This document shows positions 8,561-15,764 of a stretch of 64,000 nucleotides of DNA, one piece after another. Position numbers and translations under genes: made by a program. The DNA comes from Cohnella baijiui (GTDB taxonomy: Bacteria; Bacillota; Bacilli; Paenibacillales; Paenibacillaceae). The first letter of the stretch is position 1. Each line of letters begins with the position of its first letter. Below the pieces are notes generated by a model. The model saw only the letters and a program-made list of their open reading frames with translations. It ran no database searches and was not told the DNA's origin. The stretch spans positions 248,001 to 312,000 of the forward strand of contig NZ_JAJFOW010000004.1 of assembly GCF_020731285.1 (NCBI RefSeq), given 5' to 3'.

Positions 8561-9349
8561 GTGTTCAAAAAAGGCGCTATCCTGCTTCTAGCAACCGCCG
8601 TTTCGTTCCTGTGCGCGACGGAACGGACGCAAGCCGCCGCGGCGACGATCGACCAGGCGCAGCTCGACAAAGGCGTCATCAAGGTCGCCTATGCGTCCGA
8701 TGCCAAAGCGATCGTCCGCATCACCAAGGATCGCACGACGTTCGACTATACGCTTGCACCGGGCGCGCAATATCCGCTGCAGCTCGGCAACGGCAGCTAC
8801 ACCGTGCTAGTCGCGGAAGCGGTCAGCGGCGGCAAATACAAGGTCGTCTCCCAGGAACAAATCGATCTGCAGATGGACGATGAGAAGGAAGTCTTCAAGC
8901 AGTCGAATCCGATCGTGCAGTGGAACGACCAGACGAAGGCCGTGGTCAAAGCCAAGCAGCTCGCGAAGAATCTCAAATCCGACAAGGAAAAAGTTCAGGC
9001 CTTTTACGACTACCTGACCAAGAACTTCACCTACGACGAAGCCAAGGCCAAAACGGTCGCGGCCGGGTACATCCCGGACCTGGACAAGGTCTACAAAGCG
9101 AACAAGGGCATCTGCTACGACTTCGCGGCGACCTTCGCCGCCATGAGCCGGAGCGTCGGCATCCCGACCAAGCTCGTTATCGGCAAGGAATCGAACCATC
9201 CGAAAATTTTGCACGCGTGGAACGAGGTCTATCTGAACGGCAAATGGGTTCTGGTAGACACGACTTACGACGCCGCACGGGTCCAAGCCGGCCAAAAAAC
9301 GCCCCTATTCAAAGACGCCAAAAACTACGCCGGCACCAAAGTCTATTAA
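8561..9349 (+). CDS. secreted transglutaminase-like domain protein
   Basis: 262 aa with a signal peptide (MFKKGAILLLATAVSFLCA, cleavage near AQA). The C-terminal half is a transglutaminase-core cysteine-protease fold: catalytic Cys in NKGICYDFAATFAAMSR, His in KILHAWNEVYL, Asp in VLVDTTYD. Exported members can be peptidases, isopeptidases or cross-linkers of surface proteins. Start is GTG 8561 after AAAGGAGAG. Its leader is the c-di-GMP riboswitch, so production follows the motile/sessile switch, consistent with the neighbouring LPKTG adhesin and sortase. Confidence 0.88.
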   Translation: MFKKGAILLLATAVSFLCATERTQAAAATIDQAQLDKGVIKVAYASDAKAIVRITKDRTTFDYTLAPGAQYPLQLGNGSYTVLVAEAVSGGKYKVVSQEQIDLQMDDEKEVFKQSNPIVQWNDQTKAVVKAKQLAKNLKSDKEKVQAFYDYLTKNFTYDEAKAKTVAAGYIPDLDKVYKANKGICYDFAATFAAMSRSVGIPTKLVIGKESNHPKILHAWNEVYLNGKWVLVDTTYDAARVQAGQKTPLFKDAKNYAGTKVY

Positions 9350-9398
9350 ACGGCCCCGCTAGACCTCAAGAGAGAGTCTAGGCGGCGGGCGCGCGGCG

Positions 9399-9407
9399 TG
9401 ATATAGT
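9399..9407 (+). promoter_or_regulatory. extended -10 promoter before the isoprenoid-synthase-like gene
   Basis: TGATATAGT (TG-extended, 5/6 match). The expected transcript would start near 9414 and must read through a 12-bp hairpin and a terminator before the coding region. Confidence 0.5.
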
Positions 9408-9417
9408 GAAAGCGACG

Positions 9418-9444
9418 GCCGGCGATTCGCCGAATCGCGGCCGG
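9418..9444 (+). other. long hairpin in the leader of the isoprenoid-synthase-like gene
   Basis: CGGCC-g-GCGATTC pairs with GAATCGC-GGCCG around a GCC loop: 12 pairs with one bulge. No T tract follows. It lies between the -10 box at 9402 and the terminator at 9461. Confidence 0.55.
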
Positions 9445-9460
9445 ACGCATCCGAGGCCAG

Positions 9461-9487
9461 GGACATCATGACGATGTCCTTTTTTTG
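9461..9487 (+). terminator. intrinsic terminator or attenuator
   Basis: GGACATC / GATGTCC with a 5-base loop and seven T residues. It may end the transglutaminase transcript. Because a good -10 box lies upstream at 9402 and the next ribosome site downstream at 9503, it may also act as an attenuator in the leader of the next gene. Confidence 0.85.
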
Positions 9488-9521
9488 TTATTCGTCAAGC
9501 TCAAGGAGAGGGGCTTTGCCG

Positions 9522-10466
9522 ATGGAAAAGCTAACGGAGTATCGCGACGAGATCGAACGGGTCTTTGCCGAGGCGGCTAACGAGGCGTCCCGGTTTCCGG
9601 CCCCGTTCGACCGGATCGGACATACGCTGCTGGACCGCTGCAATCCGCGGAGCGCCGGCGGACGGACGAACCTCGTTTGCTTCCTGCTTCCGTTTTGGCT
9701 GAAGGAGCGAACGGAGAGCTCGGATACGCTTTGCCTGAATCTCGCCGTCGGCAACGTGTTTGCCATGCTTCATTTCTTCCTGCTGGACGACGTCATAGAC
9801 GGGGATGCGGGAGAAGGGGGGATTGGCGCGCGGGAAGCCCTTCTGCTGAGCGAGCTCTGCCGGGAGCGGTTCCGCGCTTATTACAACCGGCACTTCGGAG
9901 CGGATTCGGCCCTTTGGGCGTACGAAAGGCGCTATCTCGAGGAGTGGACCCGCGCCGTGGCCGACGAGCGGAAGGTGCCTGCAGATCCGCGCGATCCGGA
10001 GCGCCTCGCCCGCAAGTCCGCGCCGCTCAAGCTGAGCTCCACCGGCATGCTGCTGCTGGCCGGTCGGCAGGCGGACATCCCCCGGCTGTCGGAGGCGATC
10101 GAGCTCGTGCTGGCGACGCTGCAACTGTCCGACGACTGGGCCGATTGGCGGGAGGATCTGGCGCAGGAGCAGGCCAACGCCTTTCTGGAGCTGGTGCGGG
10201 AGGGGGCGGAGCTGCCGCCGGACGAGCCGCTCACGGAGCGTCGGGTCCGGCAAGCGATCTATCGCGAGTCCGCCCTGGACCGACTGGCCGGCATTGCCCG
10301 GACGTACGGAGAACGGCTCGACGCGATGGCGGACGTTCCCCCGCCGCTCCTCGATTTCCACGAGGAGATGTACCGGGAGCTTGTGCGCGATGCCGCCGCC
10401 GCGCAAGAGACGGTTCGAAGATTGGCTGCCGAAGGCGGGTTTTCCTATTTTTTGTCTAAAAGATAA
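9522..10466 (+). CDS. class I isoprenoid-synthase-like enzyme (ComQ-like prenyltransferase candidate)
   Basis: 314 aa, all-helical. The first aspartate-rich motif DDVIDGD is at residues 89-95 after the hydrophobic AVGNVFAMLHFFLL. A second acidic motif, QLSDDWADWREDL, is at 201-213. Both are at the spacing used by polyprenyl-diphosphate synthases to hold the Mg-diphosphate, including ComQ, which prenylates a Trp of the ComX pheromone. Start ATG 9522 is chosen because GAGGGG lies 8 bases upstream and the longer frame (ATG 9468) begins inside a terminator loop. The next gene codes a leader-type peptide ending in Trp. Prenylation of that peptide is inference; a stand-alone terpene or polyprenyl synthase is the alternative. 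Confidence 0.75.
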   Translation: MEKLTEYRDEIERVFAEAANEASRFPAPFDRIGHTLLDRCNPRSAGGRTNLVCFLLPFWLKERTESSDTLCLNLAVGNVFAMLHFFLLDDVIDGDAGEGGIGAREALLLSELCRERFRAYYNRHFGADSALWAYERRYLEEWTRAVADERKVPADPRDPERLARKSAPLKLSSTGMLLLAGRQADIPRLSEAIELVLATLQLSDDWADWREDLAQEQANAFLELVREGAELPPDEPLTERRVRQAIYRESALDRLAGIARTYGERLDAMADVPPPLLDFHEEMYRELVRDAAAAQETVRRLAAEGGFSYFLSKR

Positions 10467-10497
10467 AGAAAATAGAAGATTTTAGAATGCGGACATG

Positions 10498-10503
10498 TTA
10501 TAG
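10498..10503 (+). promoter_or_regulatory. possible -10 box of the NHLP-type peptide gene
   Basis: TATAGT (5/6) about 40 bases before the ATG; no convincing -35. The 76-bp gap after the enzyme gene allows either a separate promoter or read-through. Confidence 0.35.
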
Positions 10504-10542
10504 TAAAGAGGAAAAACATCCACTTTCTGGAGGTTGATCCGT

Positions 10543-10785
10543 ATGAGCATGTCGATGGAGTCTTTAAAGATGCAGATCGTCAAGCAGGCTTGGGCCGATC
10601 CCGCATCGAAGGCGGCGTTGCTGAGCGACCCCAAGCGGGCCATCAAGGAAGCATTCGACATCGAGATTCCCGCGGACGTTGAACTGAAGGTAGTGGAAGA
10701 GAAGCCCTCGGTCATGTATCTGGTGCTGCCTCAGAATCCGGAGGACGTCGGTGACGGAGATTCAAAGGTGAAGTTCGTCTGGTAG
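10543..10785 (+). CDS. NHLP-leader-type peptide precursor (RiPP precursor candidate)
   Basis: 80 aa. Residues 9-60 match the nitrile-hydratase-alpha-like leader pattern: KQAWADPASKAALLSDPK, then EAFDIEIPADVELKVVEE and MYLVLPQNPED. In NHLP precursors this segment is removed and a short C-terminal core is modified. Here the tail after VGDGD is only SKVKFVW, ending in Trp, with no Cys/Ser/Thr-rich core and no clear Gly-Gly site. ATG 10543 has CTGGAGG 10 bases upstream (TTG 10534 is the other start). The gene follows an isoprenoid-synthase-like gene, and its last 24 bp overlap the convergent histidine kinase gene. A prenylated signal peptide is an inference from this context. Confidence 0.75.
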   Translation: MSMSMESLKMQIVKQAWADPASKAALLSDPKRAIKEAFDIEIPADVELKVVEEKPSVMYLVLPQNPEDVGDGDSKVKFVW

Positions 10786-12684
10786 AGGCGCCGTCTCGTC
10801 AGGATCGGCTAACGGGAACCGAATCGTGATTTCGGTTCCTTTTTCTTTTTGGCTGCGAAATTCGATCGTGCCGCGCATCACCTCGATGATCCGCATCGTC
10901 ACCATCATGCCGAGTCCCGTTCCCTTGGTTTTCGTAGAGAAGTAGGGAACGCCGAGCTGCGCCAGCTGTTCCTCGTCCATCCCCTCGCCGTTGTCCCTGA
11001 TCCATACGACGACTTGTCCGTCCCGCGCGACGGCTTTGATCTCGATCCACCCCTCCTTGTTCAGCGCTTCGATGCTGTTTTTGATCATGTTGATGAAAGC
11101 CTGCTTGAATTTGGAGGCGTTGCCGACGACGTAGAGGCGATCCTCCGCGTGGAATCGGATGACGCCTCCGTGCATAGCGGCCAGCGGCGCCATCATCGAT
11201 TCGATCTTTTTCAGCTCCGCCGGCACATCCAAGACGGATACCGTATCCATCTCCGGTTTGGCAAAGGTCAGAAAGTCGGTGATGATGTCGGATGCGCGGT
11301 CCAGCTCGTTCGTCGCCAGCTCGAAGTACGATTTGCTTTTCGGGTCGGCCCGGCCGGCCAGCAGCTGCAAGAACCCTCTCGTGACCTGCAGCGGATTGCG
11401 GACCTCGTGGGCGATCGAGGCGGCCAAGTCGCTGATGATCTCGAGCTTCTCCGTGCGCTGCAGATTATGGTTGTACAGCTCGAGCTCCTTAGAGTAGCGG
11501 AGCAGCATCACGTAGTCGGCGGATATGCGCCTGGCCAGGATGACGACCAAGGAGAGCAGGAGCATGATGGCGCCGAATTTCCACAAATAGAGCACGTAAG
11601 TTTTGTCGCTCCAGTAATAGAGGACGAGATCAAGCGCGCCGGACAGCGCAAACAAGAGCAGGCCGGCCGAGAGGATGACGGCGTTGCGGCTGCCTTTTCC
11701 GGCATGCAGGACGGATACCCCGATCAGGAGCAGCAGCTGCGCGAAGATGACGTAGCCCATGATGCCGTTGAAAAAGAAAGAGTAGACGCCGTAGTTGCGT
11801 TCGCCCGCGAACTCGTAGATGAAGCGCGCGACCAGGCAGATGGCCGCATAGACGGCTTCGAGCCGGCTGAATCGGGTGAAGAAGGCGTACTGCCGTTCGA
11901 ACACTTGGTCGGCGTAGAAGTTGATCGCCGGCGCCAGGACGAAAAGCGAAAGATCGAAGAGCAGCAGCATGAGCCTTCCGCCGGAAGGCAGATAGAGATA
12001 GGGCAGCGGCGAGTAGCAGACGATCAGCATGCCGAGCGACATCGTCGCGAGACAGAGCGTGAGCCAGGAGCTGCGCTGTCTGCGGTGCAGATAGCCGGAG
12101 CAAAGGAGCATGATGCAGGCGAGAAAAGCGATCGACGTCCCCAGGAGGAGGTCGGGGACGTCCCGGCTCGCATAGCGATGGGAAAGGCGATCGAAGTCGT
12201 CGATGCGCAAGCCGCCGAGAATGCCGGCTCGCTCGGTCGAGGTGAGGATGCGAATCTCGTATTCGGCCGGGTGATTCGCAGGCGCGAGCGCCATCAGCAA
12301 CTTGTTTCGGTCGAACTCGAAGTCGCGCCGGGACTCGTAGACGAGCCGCCGTTCCTGGTAGACGGCCAGGTCCAGTCCATACAGTCTCTCGATCAGCAGG
12401 CCGGGGCGTGCCCAGCCGTCCGTCGGCGGCAGGGTGACGCGGGCCCATACGCCCTTCGCGCCTTTCGGCAGCGCGGACAGCGGATGCCCGGCATCCGCCT
12501 CTTGCCAGGTTCCGTCCGCGGGCGGCCCCTCGTTCTCCGAAGCTTCCTGCGGAATCCACTGGACCTGCCATTCCTGGATGACGATGGGGTCCAGCGCAGC
12601 CTCGGCCAGTTGGGGAAAGCACGTCAGTCCTGCGATCGCTAAGGCGAACAGCCGCGGAAGAACCCGTCGAAGGAGCACTCTCAT
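10762..12684 (-). CDS. membrane sensor histidine kinase, 7TMR-DISM type
   Basis: About 640 aa. Signal-like N-terminus, an extracellular beta-rich segment of about 150 aa (7TMR-DISMED2-like, GTWQEADAG...VWARVTLPP), seven or eight membrane helices from about residue 175 to 390, then the kinase: H-box SIAHEVRNPLQVTRGFLQLL, N-box NMIKNSIEAL, G1 DNGEGM, G2 GTGLGM. The H-box type is that of Bacillus sporulation/phosphorelay kinases, and no response regulator is adjacent. It converges on the NHLP-type peptide gene and overlaps it by 24 bp. A receptor role for that peptide is inference. GAGGTGG favours ATG 12684 over GTG 12720. Confidence 0.88.
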   Translation of the reverse strand: MRVLLRRVLPRLFALAIAGLTCFPQLAEAALDPIVIQEWQVQWIPQEASENEGPPADGTWQEADAGHPLSALPKGAKGVWARVTLPPTDGWARPGLLIERLYGLDLAVYQERRLVYESRRDFEFDRNKLLMALAPANHPAEYEIRILTSTERAGILGGLRIDDFDRLSHRYASRDVPDLLLGTSIAFLACIMLLCSGYLHRRQRSSWLTLCLATMSLGMLIVCYSPLPYLYLPSGGRLMLLLFDLSLFVLAPAINFYADQVFERQYAFFTRFSRLEAVYAAICLVARFIYEFAGERNYGVYSFFFNGIMGYVIFAQLLLLIGVSVLHAGKGSRNAVILSAGLLLFALSGALDLVLYYWSDKTYVLYLWKFGAIMLLLSLVVILARRISADYVMLLRYSKELELYNHNLQRTEKLEIISDLAASIAHEVRNPLQVTRGFLQLLAGRADPKSKSYFELATNELDRASDIITDFLTFAKPEMDTVSVLDVPAELKKIESMMAPLAAMHGGVIRFHAEDRLYVVGNASKFKQAFINMIKNSIEALNKEGWIEIKAVARDGQVVVWIRDNGEGMDEEQLAQLGVPYFSTKTKGTGLGMMVTMRIIEVMRGTIEFRSQKEKGTEITIRFPLADPDETAPLPDELHL

Positions 12685-12874
12685 GATCCACCTCATCCGA
12701 TTCGGTCGTCGAAAATCCACAAGCCGACAGATTCCTGCATCTATTTAAAATTAGACAAATATTTACATTCTCCTGTTGGCGGCGGAAGATCTTTTTGGAC
12801 GAAGGATGCCATCGTGCCCCATCGGCGGGAAGGAGAAGGACGAACTTTTGTTACCTGTTCTGCCATCCTTCTGG

Positions 12875-12919
12875 TTGACGGATGGAGCTGATTGGAATAT
12901 TATAATGTCAGTACTGACA
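12875..12919 (+). promoter_or_regulatory. promoter and palindromic operator of the TetR gene
   Basis: TTGACG (12875-12880), 17-bp spacer, TATTAT (12898-12903), then the 14-bp perfect palindrome TGTCAGTACTGACA (12906-12919) over the start site, followed by another TGACA half at 12928-12932. This fits autorepression by the encoded TetR protein. Confidence 0.7.
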
Positions 12920-12958
12920 GACAATGCTGACATTTTTGTTTCTAGAAGGAGTCTAAAC

Positions 12959-13546
12959 ATGGACTATAGTCATCTAGGCAGCAGGGACAGGCTGCTCCTG
13001 GCCGCCATCCATCTTATCGCAGAGAGGGGGTACCATGGCGTAACGACGCAAGAGATTGCATCCGCCGCCGGATTAAGCGAAAAAACATTGTTTCGCCATT
13101 TCGGAACCAAGCAAAATTTGCTGGAGTCCGCTTTTGACCGGTACCACTATGCCGAAGAGATGCGTTTGCTCTTCAAGGAGAAGCTCGTGGGTGACCTGGA
13201 AAAAGATCTCCTATCCATTAGCAAAACCTATCACGAGATCATGAACCGCAATCGCAAACTTATCCAGATCAGCATCAAAGACGAGGTCCAATTGCCGGGC
13301 TTCAAGGAGCGCACCATGCACCATCCGCTCCAACTGCTGGATTTTTTGGCGAATTACCTCGTCGAGATGGAGAAGAAAGGCAAGGCCGTCTGTGCGGACC
13401 CCAAACTTCAGGCCTTTACGTTCATGATGTCGCAATTCGGCGCGTTCGTTAACGATCTTGAGGCTGGTAGAAATTATCCGGGAATCGAGCTCGAATCCTT
13501 TATGCAGGAAAGCACAAAGCTTTTTGCTAAAGCCTTGGCCCCCTAG
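12959..13546 (+). CDS. TetR/AcrR-family transcriptional regulator
   Basis: 195 aa. N-terminal helix-turn-helix: LLLAAIHLIAERGYHGVTTQEIASAAGLSEKTLFRHFGTKQNLL. The C-terminal ligand domain is unassigned. ATG 12959 has AGAAGGAG 7 bases upstream; the long upstream extension of the frame runs through the promoter and operator and is not coding. Regulated genes are not evident beyond itself; the next genes (DUF1801, AHSA1) have their own promoter. Confidence 0.88.
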   Translation: MDYSHLGSRDRLLLAAIHLIAERGYHGVTTQEIASAAGLSEKTLFRHFGTKQNLLESAFDRYHYAEEMRLLFKEKLVGDLEKDLLSISKTYHEIMNRNRKLIQISIKDEVQLPGFKERTMHHPLQLLDFLANYLVEMEKKGKAVCADPKLQAFTFMMSQFGAFVNDLEAGRNYPGIELESFMQESTKLFAKALAP

Positions 13547-13600
13547 TCTTCTTCTCATCCAAATGACGGAAAAGGCAACCAGGAAACCTTGATAAATTCC

Positions 13601-13630
13601 TTGACAGGAATATTCCTTGTAAGGTATATT
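13601..13630 (+). promoter_or_regulatory. promoter with internal palindrome before the DUF1801 gene
   Basis: TTGACA (13601-13606), 18-bp spacer, TATATT (13625-13630). The spacer contains the palindrome AGGAATATTCCT (13606-13617), a likely regulator site between -35 and -10. Confidence 0.65.
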
Positions 13631-13675
13631 CGTTTTAGAAGACCCCAGCATCATCCAAAAAAGGAGTGCGTCGAC

Positions 13676-14011
13676 ATGAATCAGGAAGTAACTGCGTTTA
13701 TTGAAAATCTGAACCCTTGGCAGGTAGAAGTATGCGGAAAGTTGCGTCGAATGGTCCATGAGACCATTCCCGAAGTCGAAGAGAAGATTCAATACAAGAA
13801 ACCGCATTTTCTGAAAAACGGCCAGTTTGCAGCGGTCATCTCCCCGTCCAAGGACGCCCTCGCGTTCATGATCATGAACACGAAAGAGCTTGACATCCCC
13901 AAGGGCTTCGAAGGCCCGGCCGAACGCAAGTGGCTCAAGATCCGGGAAGGGGACTCGCCCGATTACGATCTGTTGTCCCAACTCCTGACGCAAGCGTCCG
14001 GTACCTTATAA
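13676..14011 (+). CDS. DUF1801 (YdhG-type) protein
   Basis: 111 aa with the DUF1801 pattern: PWQVEVCGKLRRMVHETIPEVEEKIQYKKPHFLKNGQFAAV and later FMIMNTKELDIPKGFEGP. The family is small, soluble and without an assigned reaction; the fold resembles iron-binding frataxin-like proteins. ATG 13676 has AAAAAGGAG 9 bases upstream. It is followed after 23 bp by an AHSA1/SRPBCC gene on the same strand, a frequent partner, ending at the terminator at 14564. Confidence 0.8.
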   Translation: MNQEVTAFIENLNPWQVEVCGKLRRMVHETIPEVEEKIQYKKPHFLKNGQFAAVISPSKDALAFMIMNTKELDIPKGFEGPAERKWLKIREGDSPDYDLLSQLLTQASGTL

Positions 14012-14034
14012 ATTTCCGAATCCAAGGAGGAATC

Positions 14035-14538
14035 ATGGTGATGTCAAACGAAGGATTGTTGCTCACTCGCGAATTTCGTGCCCCTCGGGAACTGGTTTTC
14101 AAAGTGTGGACGGATCCCGCGCATTTCGGAAAATGGTGGGGGCCGCAGGGCTTTTCGCTGGAAGTCGCCAAAATGGATGCCCGTCCCGGCGGGATGTTCC
14201 TGGGCTGCCAGAAGTCGCCGGACGGCAACCATGTCATGTGGGGCAAGTTTGTCTATCAAGAAGTAAACGCGCCGGAAAAGCTGGTGTTCGTGCAATCCTT
14301 CTCCGACGAACAAGGGAACACGGTCCGAGCGCCGTTTAACCCCAACTGGCCGCTCGAGATTCTGAACATCCTGACGCTCGAAGAGAAAGACGACAAGACG
14401 ATGCTGACGCTGCAAGGCGGGCCGCTGAACGCGACCGACGAGGAGCAAGCCGCCTTTGACGAGATGGCGCCGATGGTGAAGCAAGGCTTCGGCGGTACGT
14501 TCGACCAACTGGCCGACTATCTGGCAAGCCAATTGTAA
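14035..14538 (+). CDS. SRPBCC/AHSA1 (activator of Hsp90 ATPase-like) domain protein
   Basis: 167 aa START-like fold: LTREFRAPRELVFKVWTDPAHFGKWWGPQGF and PGGMFLGCQKSPDGNHVMWGKFVYQEVNAPEKLVF are signature stretches of the bacterial AHSA1 family, which bind small hydrophobic ligands. The C-terminus FDQLADYLA is also typical. ATG 14035 follows AAGGAGG. Co-transcribed with the DUF1801 gene; no specific function can be assigned. Confidence 0.88.
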   Translation: MVMSNEGLLLTREFRAPRELVFKVWTDPAHFGKWWGPQGFSLEVAKMDARPGGMFLGCQKSPDGNHVMWGKFVYQEVNAPEKLVFVQSFSDEQGNTVRAPFNPNWPLEILNILTLEEKDDKTMLTLQGGPLNATDEEQAAFDEMAPMVKQGFGGTFDQLADYLASQL

Positions 14539-14563
14539 TCGCAGGAGCCGTCCGCCAATGAGG

Positions 14564-14601
14564 AACGCCGCAATCCCTATTAGAGGGAGTGCGGCGTTTT
14601 T
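14564..14601 (+). terminator. intrinsic terminator of the DUF1801-AHSA1 operon
   Basis: AACGCCGCA / TGCGGCGTT with inner TCCCT/AGGGA, then five T residues. Confidence 0.85.
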
Positions 14602-14604
14602 GAA

Positions 14605-15666
14605 TTATCGGGCTGCCTGCCGGATCAGATCGGCTACGGCGGCCAGCGCGTCCGACCATGTGAAGGTTTCCATGCTCGCTTGGTAAGCGCGGCGCCGGGC
14701 GTAGAGCCGAGTCGCCTGCTCGACCAGGGAAGCGGGGGTCAGCCGCTCTTCCGCCAGCACCTCGCAGTAGCCGGCCTCCCGGAAGGCATTGGCGTTCAAG
14801 ATCTGGTCTCCGCGGCTCTGTCCGGCTGGCAGCGGGATGAGGAGCATCGGCTTGCGCAGCGCCAGAAATTCGAAGATGGCATTGGCTCCGGCTCGCGAGA
14901 CGACCAGGTCGGACATCGCAAGCACATCCGGCAGCTCATCGCTTACATATTCATATTGCCGGTAGCCCGGCGACTCCAGCGCCGGATCGAGCTGATCCTT
15001 GCCGCATAGATGTACGATTTGGAAATGGGCTAAGAGAGTGCCCAAGCTCTCCCGCACGGTCTCGTTGATCCTCCGGGCGCCGAGGCTGCCGCCCATGACG
15101 AGCAGCACGGGCTTGCCGAGAGCGAGCCGGCAGAAGGCCCTGCCTCGGTCGGCATCGCCGTGCCGGAGCGACTCGCGAATGACCGGCCCGACATAGCGGG
15201 CTTTGCCGGGCAGCGACCGGGCCGTCTCCGGAAAGGTCGTGCAGACGGTACGGGCGAACGGGATGCACAGCCGGTTGGCGAGTCCCGGCGTGACGCCGGA
15301 TTCGTGAATCAGCACGGGGACTTTGTTCAGCCAAGCGGCGATCACGACAGGCACGGAGACGAAGCCGCCTTTGGAGAAGAGCACATTCGGACGTTGCCGC
15401 TTGATGATGCGGTAGGCCTGCAGCGTGCCGGCGGCGATCTTGAACGGATCCCGGACGTTCTGCCAGTCGAAGTACCGCCTAAGCTTGCCGCTCGAAATTT
15501 CGTGATAACGAACATCGCCATGCGCGGCGACCAGCTGCTTTTCGATCCCGGTCTTCGATCCCATATATTCGATGGCCCAACCCTGCTCCGCGAGCCGGGG
15601 GATCAGCGCGAGATTGACGGTGACGTGGCCGGCGGATCCCCCGCCGGTGAACAGAATCTTCTTCAT
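14605..15666 (-). CDS. murG: MurG-type UDP-GlcNAc:lipid I N-acetylglucosaminyltransferase
   Basis: 353 aa, GT28 family, two Rossmann domains. N-terminal Gly-rich loop TGGGSAGHVTVNLALIP, lipid-facing SKGGFVSVPVVIAAW and HESGVTPGLANRL, C-terminal VMGGSLGARRINE and SRAGANAIFEFLALRKPMLLIPLP, the donor-binding segment. It adds GlcNAc to lipid I in peptidoglycan synthesis on the inner membrane face. The gene is outside any dcw cluster, so it is probably a second MurG copy of the kind seen in many Bacilli. ATG 15666 is preferred (GGGAGG upstream) over 15690. Confidence 0.88.
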   Translation of the reverse strand: MKKILFTGGGSAGHVTVNLALIPRLAEQGWAIEYMGSKTGIEKQLVAAHGDVRYHEISSGKLRRYFDWQNVRDPFKIAAGTLQAYRIIKRQRPNVLFSKGGFVSVPVVIAAWLNKVPVLIHESGVTPGLANRLCIPFARTVCTTFPETARSLPGKARYVGPVIRESLRHGDADRGRAFCRLALGKPVLLVMGGSLGARRINETVRESLGTLLAHFQIVHLCGKDQLDPALESPGYRQYEYVSDELPDVLAMSDLVVSRAGANAIFEFLALRKPMLLIPLPAGQSRGDQILNANAFREAGYCEVLAEERLTPASLVEQATRLYARRRAYQASMETFTWSDALAAVADLIRQAAR

Positions 15667-15764
15667 CGCATGACCTCCCGCGCGGCGCATACATTGGTTG
15701 CGAATAGACCATTTACTTTGCCGCGCAATTTCCCGCGATCCATACCGGCTTCTTCAACGTTCAT

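Noticed and set aside
10849..12642. 597-codon + strand frame opposite the histidine kinase
   Set aside because: Shadow of the kinase gene; high Arg/Gln/Asp content and no ribosome site.
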